Shown in pieces: positions 1-8,623 of a DNA stretch of 64,000 nucleotides (positions are counted from its first letter, which is position 1; the number at the start of each line of letters is the position of its first letter). A program made the translations under genes and the position numbers. The notes under the pieces were generated by a model. It did no database searches. It saw only the letters and a list, made by a program, of their open reading frames with translations, and was not told where the DNA came from. The DNA is from Flavihumibacter fluminis (GTDB lineage Bacteria > Bacteroidota > Bacteroidia > Chitinophagales > Chitinophagaceae), in assembly GCF_021491375.1 (NCBI RefSeq), contig NZ_JAKEVY010000001.1:930001-994000 (forward strand). Reading direction: 5' to 3'.

Positions 1-2
1 TC

Positions 3-695
3 GCGATTGTGGCGTTGACACTTTCAACTGGCCTGTTTTTGCTACGCAAAGAATTGTTATCACATCAGGTAGAGATCGCTTCAGACAGCCGCTTTCGTTT
101 ACCCTCCGGAGGCCTGATCGGACTTTCCTTTATCTGCTTTGTCACCTTTATGGGAGAAGGTTGTGTTGCCGACTGGAGTGCACTCTACCTTCGTGAATCC
201 TTGAATGGCACCAAGGCAATTGCAGGAATCGGATTTGCAGGTTTCTCAATTGCAATGGCACTTGGCCGCTTTAATGGTGATGCGCTGATTCCAAAAATTG
301 GCAATAAAAATATAGTGATGGGAGGTTGTCTGGTAGCTGCTACAGGCTACCTGCTGGCGGTTAGTTTTACTTCGATCCCGGTTGCAATTGCAGGATTTAC
401 ACTAGTCGGACTCGGATTTTCCTGCGTTGTTCCCGTACTGTTCAGCACGGCCACAAAAGTACCGGGAATAAGCGCAGTTAGTGGTATATCTGCTGTTGCA
501 ACGGGTGGTTTACTTGGCTTTCTCGCCGGCCCCTCACTGGTAGGCATCATTTCCGAAAAGTTTACCATGGCAACCGGACTCAGCATGATTTTTATTCTGG
601 CTCTGCTCGCAGCTGCAACTGCCTGGAAGAATCGGTATCTTCAAAATTCAACAATCACCTCAAAGCAGGTAAATTATCCGGATCAGCTTTTGTAA
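3..695 (+). CDS. MFS transporter, C-terminal part (5' end outside window)
   Basis: Membrane carrier of the major facilitator superfamily; substrate unknown. About 230 residues remain, corresponding to the C-terminal six-helix half. The frame is open to the left edge, so the GTG at 9 is probably internal and the gene begins outside the window. The segment GEGCVADWSALYLRE followed by GIGFAGFSIAMALGRFNGD resembles the seventh helix and following loop of YbjJ-like MFS proteins (established family pattern, recalled). Successive hydrophobic stretches then follow up to a short polar tail. The next gene starts 44 bases downstream on the same strand. MFS membership is secure; specificity is not. Confidence 0.85.
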   Translation, partial: AIVALTLSTGLFLLRKELLSHQVEIASDSRFRLPSGGLIGLSFICFVTFMGEGCVADWSALYLRESLNGTKAIAGIGFAGFSIAMALGRFNGDALIPKIGNKNIVMGGCLVAATGYLLAVSFTSIPVAIAGFTLVGLGFSCVVPVLFSTATKVPGISAVSGISAVATGGLLGFLAGPSLVGIISEKFTMATGLSMIFILALLAAATAWKNRYLQNSTITSKQVNYPDQLL

Positions 696-739
696 GGATT
701 TACTTGCCGCTGGCTGGTATCATCAGAAACAGTAATCGT

Positions 740-1747
740 ATGAAAATCTGGAACCTCACTTTTCGCTTATTGCTCACCGTTAGTTTTCCAATTTATTCGG
801 ATGCCCAGAACATTCAGGAAGACGCAATTCGCATTTATCTCACCGGTGATTCTGCTGATGTACAAACTACAACCAAACCCGGATTACTGCTCGCTGGAGG
901 CAGTACGGATGTTAATTCCGCGATGCTTTGGTTGCTGGAACGGTCGGGTGGCGGTGACGTGGTGGTGATCCGATCCTCTGGTGCCGACGGCTACAATCAG
1001 TACCTTTTTGAACTCGCGAAAGTTAATTCCGTAGAAACCATCCTGATCAATAATCGGGATAAAGCATTCTTGCCCATTGTGGCAGAAAAAATCCGTAAGG
1101 CTGAACTTTTATTTATTGCCGGTGGTGATCAATGGAATTATACCCGCTACTGGAAAGACTCTCCCGTTGAAGAAGCCATCAACTTTTTAATCAATGAAAA
1201 GAAAGTGCCGGTAGGTGGCACCAGCGCCGGTTGTGCTATTCTGGGCGACTATTATTTTGCTGCTCAATACGAAACCATTCAATCAGAAACAGCACTTGAA
1301 AGTCCTTATCATATTGCTAACGCAATTGGCCGGAAGGATTTTATAGTAGCCCCAATCTTGCGTAATACCATCACCGACTCACATTACAGTCAGCGCAACA
1401 GGCAGGGCCGACATATCAGCTGGCTGGCAAGGTTGCTGCAAGAAGAAAAAACCAAAACAATCCGCGGCATTGGAGTGGATGAAAAAACAGCAGTAGCCAT
1501 CGATGAAGCGGGATGGGCAACTGTCTTCGGAAGCAACGAAGCCTGGTTTGTATGGAATGAAGCTAGCAAACCGGAGGTGTGTGAACCCGGAGAAGCGCTT
1601 CACTGGAGTCCTTCCAAAGCTCCGGTCAGGGCCTATATGATTAAAGGTTCAATAGAAGGAAACGGTCGTTTCAATCTGAATAACTGGAAACAAATGGAGG
1701 GCGGCACCACCAGGCAGCTAAAAGTTGAGCAGGGAGTCTTACGCTAA
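740..1747 (+). CDS. Cyanophycinase-like serine peptidase (peptidase family S51), secreted
   Basis: 335 residues. The family hydrolyses beta-aspartyl peptides such as cyanophycin or related isoaspartyl dipeptides. I chose the ATG at 740 because it gives a clean signal peptide (MKIWNLTFRLLLTVSFPIYS, then DAQ); an upstream TTG at 704 would only add 12 polar residues. The S51 nucleophile motif GGTSAGCAI is present, with Ser162 as predicted nucleophile, and the family signature DSHYSQRNRQGR follows about 60 residues later. FIAGGDQ is also typical. Export suggests a role on extracellular or periplasmic peptides rather than on cytoplasmic cyanophycin granules (inference). The 3' end overlaps the convergent DUF6580 gene by 9 bases. 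Confidence 0.85.
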   Translation: MKIWNLTFRLLLTVSFPIYSDAQNIQEDAIRIYLTGDSADVQTTTKPGLLLAGGSTDVNSAMLWLLERSGGGDVVVIRSSGADGYNQYLFELAKVNSVETILINNRDKAFLPIVAEKIRKAELLFIAGGDQWNYTRYWKDSPVEEAINFLINEKKVPVGGTSAGCAILGDYYFAAQYETIQSETALESPYHIANAIGRKDFIVAPILRNTITDSHYSQRNRQGRHISWLARLLQEEKTKTIRGIGVDEKTAVAIDEAGWATVFGSNEAWFVWNEASKPEVCEPGEALHWSPSKAPVRAYMIKGSIEGNGRFNLNNWKQMEGGTTRQLKVEQGVLR

Positions 1748-2296
1748 CTCTACTTTTTTGTTTCCGTAAAGAAGATAATAACCTCCGAATAACAGCAGAC
1801 TGAAAAACAGTGTGGAATAAACGCTTATGGGGTAAAATGGCAGTCCGTCTATATAGGTTGCCATCAATCCGGCAAATGATTTGGGATGTCCCCATCCGCC
1901 ACCAAATACCCATACACTAAAATTGGAAAGCAGAAAATATACGGTTGGTGCAGCTACAGATGCGAGCCCTACCTGCAGTACATTGATCTTTTTAATATAA
2001 AAACCAATCACCGTCATCAATGCAAACAGTGCGTAGTTCAAAACCTGTCCACTGTAAAATCCCTGCGTTGTTGTAATTCCAGCCTTGTACAGTCCATGAT
2101 ACAGAAGATCACTTAGAAACATGGAGAATATTGGCAAGGCGAAAGCCCACTTCTTATCCCTGATCAGCGCGCCACCAAATATGGCCATAGCCAGTTGAGG
2201 AGCAAATCCAAAAGGGCGGGACGGAATAATGCGGTATACGGCGGCAACCACAATCAACAGTACAAATGATACTATCAGAGATTTATTCAGTTTCAT
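1739..2296 (-). CDS. DUF6580 family membrane protein (ECF-substrate-component-like)
   Basis: 185 residues, almost entirely hydrophobic, with about five to six membrane helices. The RPFGFAPQLAMAIFGGALI and LPIFSMFLSDLLYHGLY segments are characteristic of DUF6580, a family that resembles the S components of energy-coupling-factor vitamin transporters. No substrate can be assigned. It begins with MKLNKSLIV at 2296 and ends inside the tail of the cyanophycinase-like gene on the other strand. No ATPase or T-component gene lies nearby. Confidence 0.8.
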   Translation of the reverse strand: MKLNKSLIVSFVLLIVVAAVYRIIPSRPFGFAPQLAMAIFGGALIRDKKWAFALPIFSMFLSDLLYHGLYKAGITTTQGFYSGQVLNYALFALMTVIGFYIKKINVLQVGLASVAAPTVYFLLSNFSVWVFGGGWGHPKSFAGLMATYIDGLPFYPISVYSTLFFSLLLFGGYYLLYGNKKVELA

Positions 2297-2343
2297 ATTC
2301 TAATGCTCGAATGTTAAGGATCAGGCACAAAAATAGGGGATTT

Positions 2344-3561
2344 TCACTTGGCAGCGGCAGGTACCGTGGCCCGAAAAGCCTGGCAGCCCCCCGCTGTGGA
2401 AATCTTTACGCTAGCTCCTGCTGTCAATAATACAGATTGCCCCCTGGACATGTTTTGAGAATATCCAGTGCCTTGCTCGCAGATTTCAAGTTCCCCCTCC
2501 AATACCAGTATGATGTCTGTAGTATCCGTTGTAAGCTGCAGTCCTGCAGCGGCTGGCAGCTCCAGCAAATGCAGTTCAAAATCATCCGCCGGTGTAATAA
2601 ATGCCTTTTCAAAAGGCTGAACATCCCTTCCTTCCAGCAGTTCCGGAACGCAGGGTTCAAATCTCACGTGTTTCATTAATTCAGGCACATCCACGTGTTT
2701 GGGGGTAAGCCCACCTCTCAACACATTATCCGAATTTGCCATAATTTCCACATTCTGACCTTCCAGGTAAGCATGCAAAACGCCTGCATCCTGAAATATC
2801 GCCTGTCCTTTCTTCATTTCTACCAGGTTCAACAGGTAGATACTGAAAATTCCACGGTCAATCCTTCCCGGCTGATTATAGGTAATAGCAGCTCTCGCAG
2901 CCCAGAAATCCGGATTGGACTTTACCAAACTACCGGCATGATAAGCAGGCAGGATACGATCGAGCAATGGTTGCAAATGCGCTGCTACTTCATCATCCGG
3001 CATTTCCATAACCGTACGATATAATTTCGCATACTCACTCTCTGCAAATACTTCCAGCAAAAATTGAAGTTCTGAACGCGCTGCCAACACCTCTTTCAAT
3101 GATGCAGCTTCCCTGAATCCATGCAATAACCAGAATTCACCCAAGGCATATGCCAGTTCAGGCTTGTGATTATCGTCTTTATAATTGCGATTGGATGCTG
3201 TTAACGCAACACCTGCCGCATTTTCAGCTGCATAACCCTTCTTGGCATTTTCTCGTGTTGGATGCACCTGAATACTCAGCATATCTTTTACATCCAGTAC
3301 TTTCAGCAGGTAAGGGAGTCGCCCGAATGTAGACTGAACAGCAGCCCCTAACAATTGGGGATGTTGCTGTAACAACGCATCCAGCTTTGCTTCTCCATTC
3401 ACGATGGATGGCGCCTGCACATGGGCACCCAGCCAGTATTCAGCAGATGGTTGTCCGGCTTTAACCTCCCGTGATAACAAGGTTGGTATGTAGGTAAAAC
3501 CACCCCATTGATAGGGCTGCACCGTTCCTTCCAGATCAAATAACTTATTTTGAATATCCAT
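2344..3561 (-). CDS. manA: Mannose-6-phosphate isomerase, class I
   Basis: 405 residues. Interconverts mannose-6-phosphate and fructose-6-phosphate in the cytoplasm, feeding mannose into glycolysis or supplying GDP-mannose precursors. The N-terminal GTVQPYQWGG is typical of type I enzymes. Zinc ligands are recognisable: the Q and H of SIQVHPTREN, the E of HKPELAYAL, and the H of AGVLHAYLEGQNVEI; the downstream LRGGLTPKHVDVPEL motif is also standard. Length matches the family. The ATG at 3561 is the only good start and lies 30 bases from the divergent YraN gene, so both genes share a very short promoter region. Confidence 0.95.
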   Translation of the reverse strand: MDIQNKLFDLEGTVQPYQWGGFTYIPTLLSREVKAGQPSAEYWLGAHVQAPSIVNGEAKLDALLQQHPQLLGAAVQSTFGRLPYLLKVLDVKDMLSIQVHPTRENAKKGYAAENAAGVALTASNRNYKDDNHKPELAYALGEFWLLHGFREAASLKEVLAARSELQFLLEVFAESEYAKLYRTVMEMPDDEVAAHLQPLLDRILPAYHAGSLVKSNPDFWAARAAITYNQPGRIDRGIFSIYLLNLVEMKKGQAIFQDAGVLHAYLEGQNVEIMANSDNVLRGGLTPKHVDVPELMKHVRFEPCVPELLEGRDVQPFEKAFITPADDFELHLLELPAAAGLQLTTDTTDIILVLEGELEICEQGTGYSQNMSRGQSVLLTAGASVKISTAGGCQAFRATVPAAAK

Positions 3562-3591
3562 AGCGCGCCGAAATTAGGACAAAATCAGTGA

Positions 3592-3945
3592 GTGAAACAG
3601 GCAAATCTGCATACTGGAAAATTGGGCGAAGAGGAAGCCATTAAGTTTCTGGAAAATCTTGGGCACCGCATTCTGCATCGCAATTGGAAATACTTCCGAA
3701 AGGAAATTGATATTATTTCCTGTTGCAACGAAGTATTACATTTCACAGAAGTAAAAACGCGCACCGGTGATGGTTTCGGCTCCCCGGAAAGCGCCGTGAA
3801 TACCAAAAAAATTCAACATATCCAATCAGTTGCGGCCGCATTCCTGGAGGTACATCCTCAATGGAAACGCATCAGCTTTGATGTGCTTGCTGTTGAATTA
3901 AAACAGGATGAAATAAAGATCCGGCATTTCCAGGATCTTTCTTAG
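3592..3945 (+). CDS. YraN/UPF0102 family protein (predicted endonuclease-like fold)
   Basis: 117 residues, the usual UPF0102 length. The N-terminal TGKLGEEEAIKFLENLGHRI and the motif FRKEIDIISCCNEVLHFTEVKTR match the family's nuclease-like core: the E-I-D-I-I segment followed by E-V-K corresponds to the (D/E)...(D/E)xK active-site pattern of restriction-endonuclease folds. Biological role is unsettled in the literature. The start is GTG at 3592, giving KQANLHTGKLGE; no better ATG is available. Its stop overlaps the convergent YkgJ-like gene by 4 bases. Confidence 0.9.
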   Translation: MKQANLHTGKLGEEEAIKFLENLGHRILHRNWKYFRKEIDIISCCNEVLHFTEVKTRTGDGFGSPESAVNTKKIQHIQSVAAAFLEVHPQWKRISFDVLAVELKQDEIKIRHFQDLS

Positions 3946-4484
3946 CGAACGCGGCTGATCTGAACCAGTGATAATGTCGCTTTTAACTTCTCTACCATTT
4001 TGAAGGTAGCCGGACAATACTCAATATTCTGTTTGTGTACATGCATATAATCCACCGCTTTCTTTTTACTCAGGTGGGGGAAACCGGCGCAGTCTGCAGG
4101 CCGCACTTCATAAATGCTGCACATATTGGTTTTGAGATCGAGGAACTGGCAGGGCTGTTTCACATTCATCCAGTCTTTATCTTTTTTATCGAAAAACAAC
4201 CACTTTTCCTTGAAAGCATCTACGGTCATATTGAGATGCGCGGAGATACGGATGAGATCCTGTTTTGTAAAAGTCGGACTCATTTTTTTACAGCAATTCG
4301 CGCAGGTAAGGCAATCCACTTCCGACCAAACTTCCTGTTCTATAACCGGAGTAATCTTATCAATTCCACGCGGACGTTCATTTTCCAATTTGGTCAAAAA
4401 TCGCTTCAGGGTACGTTTTCTTTCAATTACCTGCTTTTTAAACTGTCGCAGGTTAACAGCACGGGGATTGGTCGCCAGCTCCAT
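3942..4484 (-). CDS. YkgJ family cysteine-cluster (Zn/Fe-chelate) protein
   Basis: 180 residues. Contains the family's metal-binding cysteine set: CLTCANCCKKMSPTF near residue 60, then CQFLDLKTNMCSIYEVRPADC about 55 residues later. These cysteines are thought to bind a zinc or iron-sulfur centre; the function is unknown. The basic N-terminal region (KKQVIERKRTLKRFLTKLEN) precedes the metal domain. It converges on yraN with a 4-base overlap and is separated from xerD by 76 bases. Confidence 0.85.
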   Translation of the reverse strand: MELATNPRAVNLRQFKKQVIERKRTLKRFLTKLENERPRGIDKITPVIEQEVWSEVDCLTCANCCKKMSPTFTKQDLIRISAHLNMTVDAFKEKWLFFDKKDKDWMNVKQPCQFLDLKTNMCSIYEVRPADCAGFPHLSKKKAVDYMHVHKQNIEYCPATFKMVEKLKATLSLVQISRVR

Positions 4485-4560
4485 TCGGTCACTTGTTTAT
4501 GAAATCGCAATATAAAGGATTCAATGCGTTAATTTGCTTCCTGTACCGGAACAAATTATC

Positions 4561-5469
4561 ATGTGGGCATCTTATAAAAAAGGATTTAAAGCATGGCTGC
4601 GATTGGAAAAATCCCTGGCGGATCATTCGGTGGCTGCGTACCTGCATGATCTGGACCTGCTGATTCAGTACCTTGATATATCTGGCACAGCTCCTTCACC
4701 CGATAATATTTCTCCCGAACAATTACAGGCATTCCTGCGCTGGATTGCCGAACTGGGCATGAGCCAGCGTTCCCAGGCCAGGATCTTATCCGGACTCAGG
4801 AGTTTTTATACCTATTGCCTGGTAGAGCAAATCACCAAAACCGATCCTACCGCCCTGCTTGAAGCTCCCAAACTGCAGCGCAAGTTACCCGACACCCTGA
4901 GCTATGAAGAAATAGAAGCAATCATATCAGCAATTGATCTTAGCAAACCTGAGGGAGAAAGAAATAAAGCTATTCTGGAAACGATGTACAGTTGCGGACT
5001 TCGGGTAAGCGAGATTGTTAGTCTGCAAATTTCCTGTTTGTACCTGGATAGCGGATTTATACGGGTAATTGGCAAGGGAAATAAAGAACGGCTGGTACCC
5101 ATTGGAGAAAAAGCGATCCGCCAGCTGGAGATATACCTTAAACTGGTACGATCATATCAAATCATTAAACCGGGGGCAGAGGATATTGTTTTTTTGAACC
5201 GCCGCGGTCAGCCCTTAACTCGGGTAATGATCTTCCTGGTGATCAAAGAACTTGCAAAAAAAGCAGGTATTCAAAAGTCCATTTCGCCACATACGTTCCG
5301 GCATTCCTTTGCCACCCACCTGGTGGAAGGTGGAGCAGATCTTCGGGCCGTTCAGGAAATGCTGGGACATGAAAGCATCACCACTACCGAAATTTATACA
5401 CATCTTGACCGGGAATTTCTGCGTCGCACCCTGCATGAATTTCATCCTGCTTTCCGTTCATCCATTTGA
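4561..5469 (+). CDS. xerD: Tyrosine recombinase XerD/XerC (chromosome dimer resolution)
   Basis: 302 residues starting at ATG 4561 (a TTG nine codons upstream is less likely). The N-terminal SAM-like DNA-binding domain (about 1-90) precedes the catalytic domain. Catalytic residues are visible: Arg in YSCGLRVSE, Lys in IGKGNKERLVPI, HTFRH, the second His in MLGHESI and the nucleophile Tyr in TTTEIYTHLD. Acts with a partner recombinase and FtsK at dif sites during cell division (family knowledge). No integrase-type neighbours or attachment sites are seen, so the housekeeping role is preferred. Confidence 0.93.
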   Translation: MWASYKKGFKAWLRLEKSLADHSVAAYLHDLDLLIQYLDISGTAPSPDNISPEQLQAFLRWIAELGMSQRSQARILSGLRSFYTYCLVEQITKTDPTALLEAPKLQRKLPDTLSYEEIEAIISAIDLSKPEGERNKAILETMYSCGLRVSEIVSLQISCLYLDSGFIRVIGKGNKERLVPIGEKAIRQLEIYLKLVRSYQIIKPGAEDIVFLNRRGQPLTRVMIFLVIKELAKKAGIQKSISPHTFRHSFATHLVEGGADLRAVQEMLGHESITTTEIYTHLDREFLRRTLHEFHPAFRSSI

Positions 5470-5496
5470 TCTTAAACAATTAGTTTCGTTGCCCGT

Positions 5497-5504
5497 TATA
5501 TTTG
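5497..5504 (+). promoter_or_regulatory. Predicted Bacteroidota -7 box (TATATTTG)
   Basis: A perfect match to the Bacteroidota -7 consensus TAnnTTTG, placed 20 bases before the ATG of the DUF2911 gene, so transcription would start roughly 10-15 bases ahead of the start codon. No convincing -33 TTTG is visible at the standard distance, so the call rests on the -7 box alone. Confidence 0.5.
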
Positions 5505-5524
5505 TCATTCAAAATCAGCTCATC

Positions 5525-6358
5525 ATGAAAAAAATCATTCTTACGCTGTCTGTAGCGTTTTGTATCCTCCAGGGAGCACAGGCACAGCTCAAGACACCCC
5601 AACCGAGTCCGGCTGCCTACATAAAGCAGGAATTTGCCTTATCGAATGTTGAATTGTCTTATTCCCGGCCCGCCATGCGGAATCGTGCCATCTTTGGAGA
5701 TTTGGTTCCATACGGTAAAGTTTGGCGTACCGGAGCCAACGCCGCAACCACCATTACTTTTGGTGATGATGTGGAATTCGGTGGCAAACCTGTTCCAGCC
5801 GGCAAATATGGATTGCTTACTATTCCCGGTGCAAGTGAGTGGGTAGTAATTCTCACCAGGCAACTGGATGTTACAAGTCCGGCTGCTTATAAGCAAGACC
5901 AGGATGTAGTTCGTATAACTGTTCGTCCCGAGTCACTGCCTTTCAGTCTTGAAACCTTTATGATTGGTTTTGATAATATTCAGCCTACTTCCATGAATAT
6001 GGATATCGTATGGGACAGAACTGTTGTAACAGTTCCCATCAAGGCGAATATTGATGGAAAGGTAATGGCACAGATCCAGGAACTGGAGAAGGGTGATAAA
6101 TTCCCTTACTTCCAGGCGGCCATGTACTATATGGAGAATGGAAAGGACATGAACAAAGCGCTTACATGGCTTACCAAAGCAACTGAGCAAAATCCGAAAG
6201 CTTTCTGGGTACATCACCAGCGTGCTAATTGCCTGGCCAAACTGGGCAAAAAAGCAGAAGCAATTGCTGCGGCAAACAAATCCATGGAACTGGCTAAAGA
6301 TGCCAAAAACGATGACTACGTAGTTCTCAACCAAAAACTACTGGCCTCTTTGAAATAA
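5525..6358 (+). CDS. DUF2911 domain-containing secreted protein with C-terminal TPR-like helices
   Basis: 277 residues. The reading frame extends further upstream, but the ATG at 5525 gives a classic signal peptide (MKKIILTLSVAFCILQGAQA). The DUF2911 domain occupies roughly 25-180, with the family signature VELSYSRPAMRNRAIFGDLV and WRTGANAATTITF. Residues 200-277 form a helical, TPR-like tail (NKALTWLTKATEQNPKAFWV). Function is unknown; the family is widespread in Bacteroidota. It is followed directly by a strong palindromic terminator. Confidence 0.88.
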   Translation: MKKIILTLSVAFCILQGAQAQLKTPQPSPAAYIKQEFALSNVELSYSRPAMRNRAIFGDLVPYGKVWRTGANAATTITFGDDVEFGGKPVPAGKYGLLTIPGASEWVVILTRQLDVTSPAAYKQDQDVVRITVRPESLPFSLETFMIGFDNIQPTSMNMDIVWDRTVVTVPIKANIDGKVMAQIQELEKGDKFPYFQAAMYYMENGKDMNKALTWLTKATEQNPKAFWVHHQRANCLAKLGKKAEAIAAANKSMELAKDAKNDDYVVLNQKLLASLK

Positions 6359-6370
6359 AGATTGTCCAAC

Positions 6371-6406
6371 AAAAAGAAAGACCCGCAATTGCGGGTCTTT
6401 CTTTTT
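6371..6406. terminator. Bidirectional rho-independent terminator
   Basis: A perfect 36-base palindrome centred on ACCCGCAATTGCGGGT, with A-rich left and T-rich right flanks. It works on paper in both directions, terminating the DUF2911 gene (+) and the lipoprotein gene (-) that converge here. The phased heptamer array begins in the next base. Confidence 0.9.
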
Positions 6407-6469
6407 TCACGTCTCACGTCTCACGTCTCACATTTCACATCTCACATCTCACGTCTCACGTTTCAAGTG
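6407..6469. repeat. Heptamer tandem array A, nine phased units
   Basis: Nine consecutive 7-base units without a single indel: TCACGTC three times, then TCACATT, TCACATC twice, TCACGTC, TCACGTT and a degenerate TCAAGTG. It begins immediately after the palindromic terminator and ends 18 bases before the stop codon of the convergent lipoprotein gene. The same unit occurs at three other places in this window (36379-36420, 46759-46835, 55195-55229). Function unknown. Confidence 0.9.
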
Positions 6470-6487
6470 TTTATTAACCGTCCAGGA

Positions 6488-6913
6488 TTAATCAATTTTA
6501 CGGAACCGCTGGGGACAGCCGGTACAACTCAGGAAAGGCCGGAATCCGTTGGGTTCTACGGCAAAGGATTGTTTTCCATCCACCCATTCAAATTTTCCAC
6601 GGAAAAAATTTTCTAGTCCTGATTCCCGCATATTTAACGGGCGTGTAAATAACTCCCCACCACCCATTCGTACTTCATATTGATTCGTTAGCGGATCGAA
6701 GTTGTCGGAATTTTGCCGGATCGTTCTATAAGTGAGTGAGTTGTCCAGCAAAACAACTATTCCACCCTTCTTAAAAAACACGAGGGTATCAGCAGTATGA
6801 TTGACATCTACCCAGCTACCCACCAATTCCCGGCCGGAGCCGAGGTTTTCTTTTCCACAGGCAGTCAGTATGACCACTGTAGCCAAAAGTGGCAAAAGGT
6901 ATAAATGTCTCAT
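6488..6913 (-). CDS. Hypothetical lipoprotein
   Basis: 141 residues. The N-terminus MRHLYLLPLLATVVILTAC is a lipoprotein signal with the lipobox LTAC, so the mature protein starts at Cys19 and is membrane-anchored. The rest looks like a small beta-rich domain of the lipocalin-like type (LVGSWVDVNHTADTLVFFKK), with a late CTGC pair. I do not recognise a named family. It starts 12 bases after the stop of the sodium symporter on the same strand and is probably the last gene of that operon. Confidence 0.75.
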   Translation of the reverse strand: MRHLYLLPLLATVVILTACGKENLGSGRELVGSWVDVNHTADTLVFFKKGGIVVLLDNSLTYRTIRQNSDNFDPLTNQYEVRMGGGELFTRPLNMRESGLENFFRGKFEWVDGKQSFAVEPNGFRPFLSCTGCPQRFRKID

Positions 6914-6925
6914 GCAGTCGCTGCT

Positions 6926-8623
6926 TTAAGGCATTGACTGCTTTTTATTTCTGATCGTTGCATGGATCAGTATAGCAAGCAGAATTAATACCACTGCTCC
7001 TACAAGGTTCAACCAGAGAAAGGCCATTTTCCCTTTCCAGAAGATCAATACTACAATGGCCTCAGTTATTACTGCACTCCAGAAAGTGGCGGTACCACCC
7101 ACCCATTTGAAGAAAAAAGCAACCAGGAAAATACCCAGGATTACTCCGTAAAACAACGAACCCAATACATTTACTGCTTCAATCAGACTACCCATATTAT
7201 TTGCGAATTGGGCGGTTCCAATACAAAACAACCCCCATCCAAGTGTATACCATTTCGACATTTTATACTCCCCAATGGGCGTGAATTCGGTTTTGGAGTA
7301 TTGTTTATGAATATCACAAACAGTACTGGATGCCAGGGAATTCAAGGCAGCGGCAATACTGCCCCAGGAAGCAAGAAAGATCACTGCAATTAACAAGCCT
7401 ACAATGCCTTCCGGCAGATGGTCCACCACGAATCGAAGGAATACATAATTCGTATCATTCACGTCGGCCAGTGGTGCCGCCTTTTTTAGTGTGGATTTAT
7501 ATTCTTTACGATATTCCTGCAATTCCTGTTGATTAGCTTTAATCTGTTCAGCTATAACCGTATTCTCAGGTTCCTTAATGTATTGGCTTACCAGGCTGGA
7601 TTGTTTTGCTGATTTCTCTTCAAAAGCAGTTTCGATGCTTGCAAGTTCCTCCCTGGCAGTAGCGTCTACCACATTGGCAGATACGGCTTTATTGAAAAAA
7701 ACGGGGCCCTGGTTAAACTGATAAAACGTAAAGAGAAGGGCTCCGATCAGCAGAATCGCAAACTGCATGGGCACTTTTACGATGCCGTTCATAAGTAAGC
7801 CAATACGACTTTCGGTAAGGCTTTTTGCTGTGAGATAACGCCCCACCTGGCTTTGATCCGTTCCAAAATAGGATAGTGAAAGAAAAAAGCCGCCGATGAT
7901 TCCACTCCATATATTGTACCGGTCTGACCAGTTAAAGCCGTTTTCCGTTTGGCCGCTGGTAATCACATTTAATTTGCCCATTTGCCCACTCACTTTCAGC
8001 GCGTCAATAAATCCGATGCCTTCTGGCAACAGATGCATCATCATATAAGCCGCGATAAACATGCCGGAGAAAATAATAATCAGTTGCAATTGCTGGGTGT
8101 AGGCTACTGCTTTTGCACCTCCGGTAACAGTGTAGATAATCAGAAGTCCGCCCATGAAAATATTGGTCAGGTAAATATTCCAGCCCAATAAGGAAGAGAG
8201 AATGATGGAGGGCGCGTAAATGCTGATACCGGTTGATAAACCCCGACTCAGGAGGAACAATATCGAGGTAAATGTTCTCGTTTTTTTGTCGAACCGCTGC
8301 TCCAGGTATTCATAAGCGGTATACACTTTGAGTCGGTGAAAGATGGGCACAAAGAAGATGGAAATCACCACCATGGCAATGGGCAGTCCAAAATAATATT
8401 GCACGAACCGCATACCATCATCGAATGCTTGTCCGGGTGCGGAAATAAAAGTTACAGCACTTGCCTGCGTGCCCATGATACTTAACAACACGAGATACCA
8501 GGGCAGGGAGCGGTTGCCAAGAAAATAACCATCCAGGTTTTTGCTGCTGGCACTGCGGTATAATCCATAAAAGATGATACCGCAAAGCACAACCGCCAAT
8601 ATGATCCAGTCTAATACACTCAT
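6926..8623 (-). CDS. Sodium:solute symporter (SSS family)
   Basis: 565 residues with about 13-14 membrane helices. Family signatures include GYFLGNRSLPWYLVLLS near the N-terminus, VYTAYEYLEQRFDKK and TGGAKAVAYTQQLQ. Such carriers use the sodium gradient to import sugars, amino acids or related solutes; the substrate here cannot be read. A charged stretch at about residues 305-390 (ELASIETAFEEKSAKQSSLV onwards) looks like an inserted coiled-coil loop between helices. Its ATG overlaps the stop codon of the upstream 39-aa gene (ATGA overlap), which indicates translational coupling. Confidence 0.93.
   Translation of the reverse strand: MSVLDWIILAVVLCGIIFYGLYRSASSKNLDGYFLGNRSLPWYLVLLSIMGTQASAVTFISAPGQAFDDGMRFVQYYFGLPIAMVVISIFFVPIFHRLKVYTAYEYLEQRFDKKTRTFTSILFLLSRGLSTGISIYAPSIILSSLLGWNIYLTNIFMGGLLIIYTVTGGAKAVAYTQQLQLIIIFSGMFIAAYMMMHLLPEGIGFIDALKVSGQMGKLNVITSGQTENGFNWSDRYNIWSGIIGGFFLSLSYFGTDQSQVGRYLTAKSLTESRIGLLMNGIVKVPMQFAILLIGALLFTFYQFNQGPVFFNKAVSANVVDATAREELASIETAFEEKSAKQSSLVSQYIKEPENTVIAEQIKANQQELQEYRKEYKSTLKKAAPLADVNDTNYVFLRFVVDHLPEGIVGLLIAVIFLASWGSIAAALNSLASSTVCDIHKQYSKTEFTPIGEYKMSKWYTLGWGLFCIGTAQFANNMGSLIEAVNVLGSLFYGVILGIFLVAFFFKWVGGTATFWSAVITEAIVVLIFWKGKMAFLWLNLVGAVVLILLAILIHATIRNKKQSMP

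Noticed and set aside
704-739. TTG start for the cyanophycinase-like gene
   Set aside because: It would put twelve polar residues ahead of the signal peptide; the ATG at 740 is better.
4561-5469. Integrase of a mobile island
   Set aside because: Sequence and length fit housekeeping XerD; no tRNA, attachment sites or phage genes adjoin.
6362-6616. 84-codon open frame on plus running through array A
   Set aside because: It consists of terminator and heptamer sequence (repetitive Ser/His/Thr residues) and then the antisense of the lipoprotein gene. The heptamer is stop-free on the plus strand, which explains the open frame.
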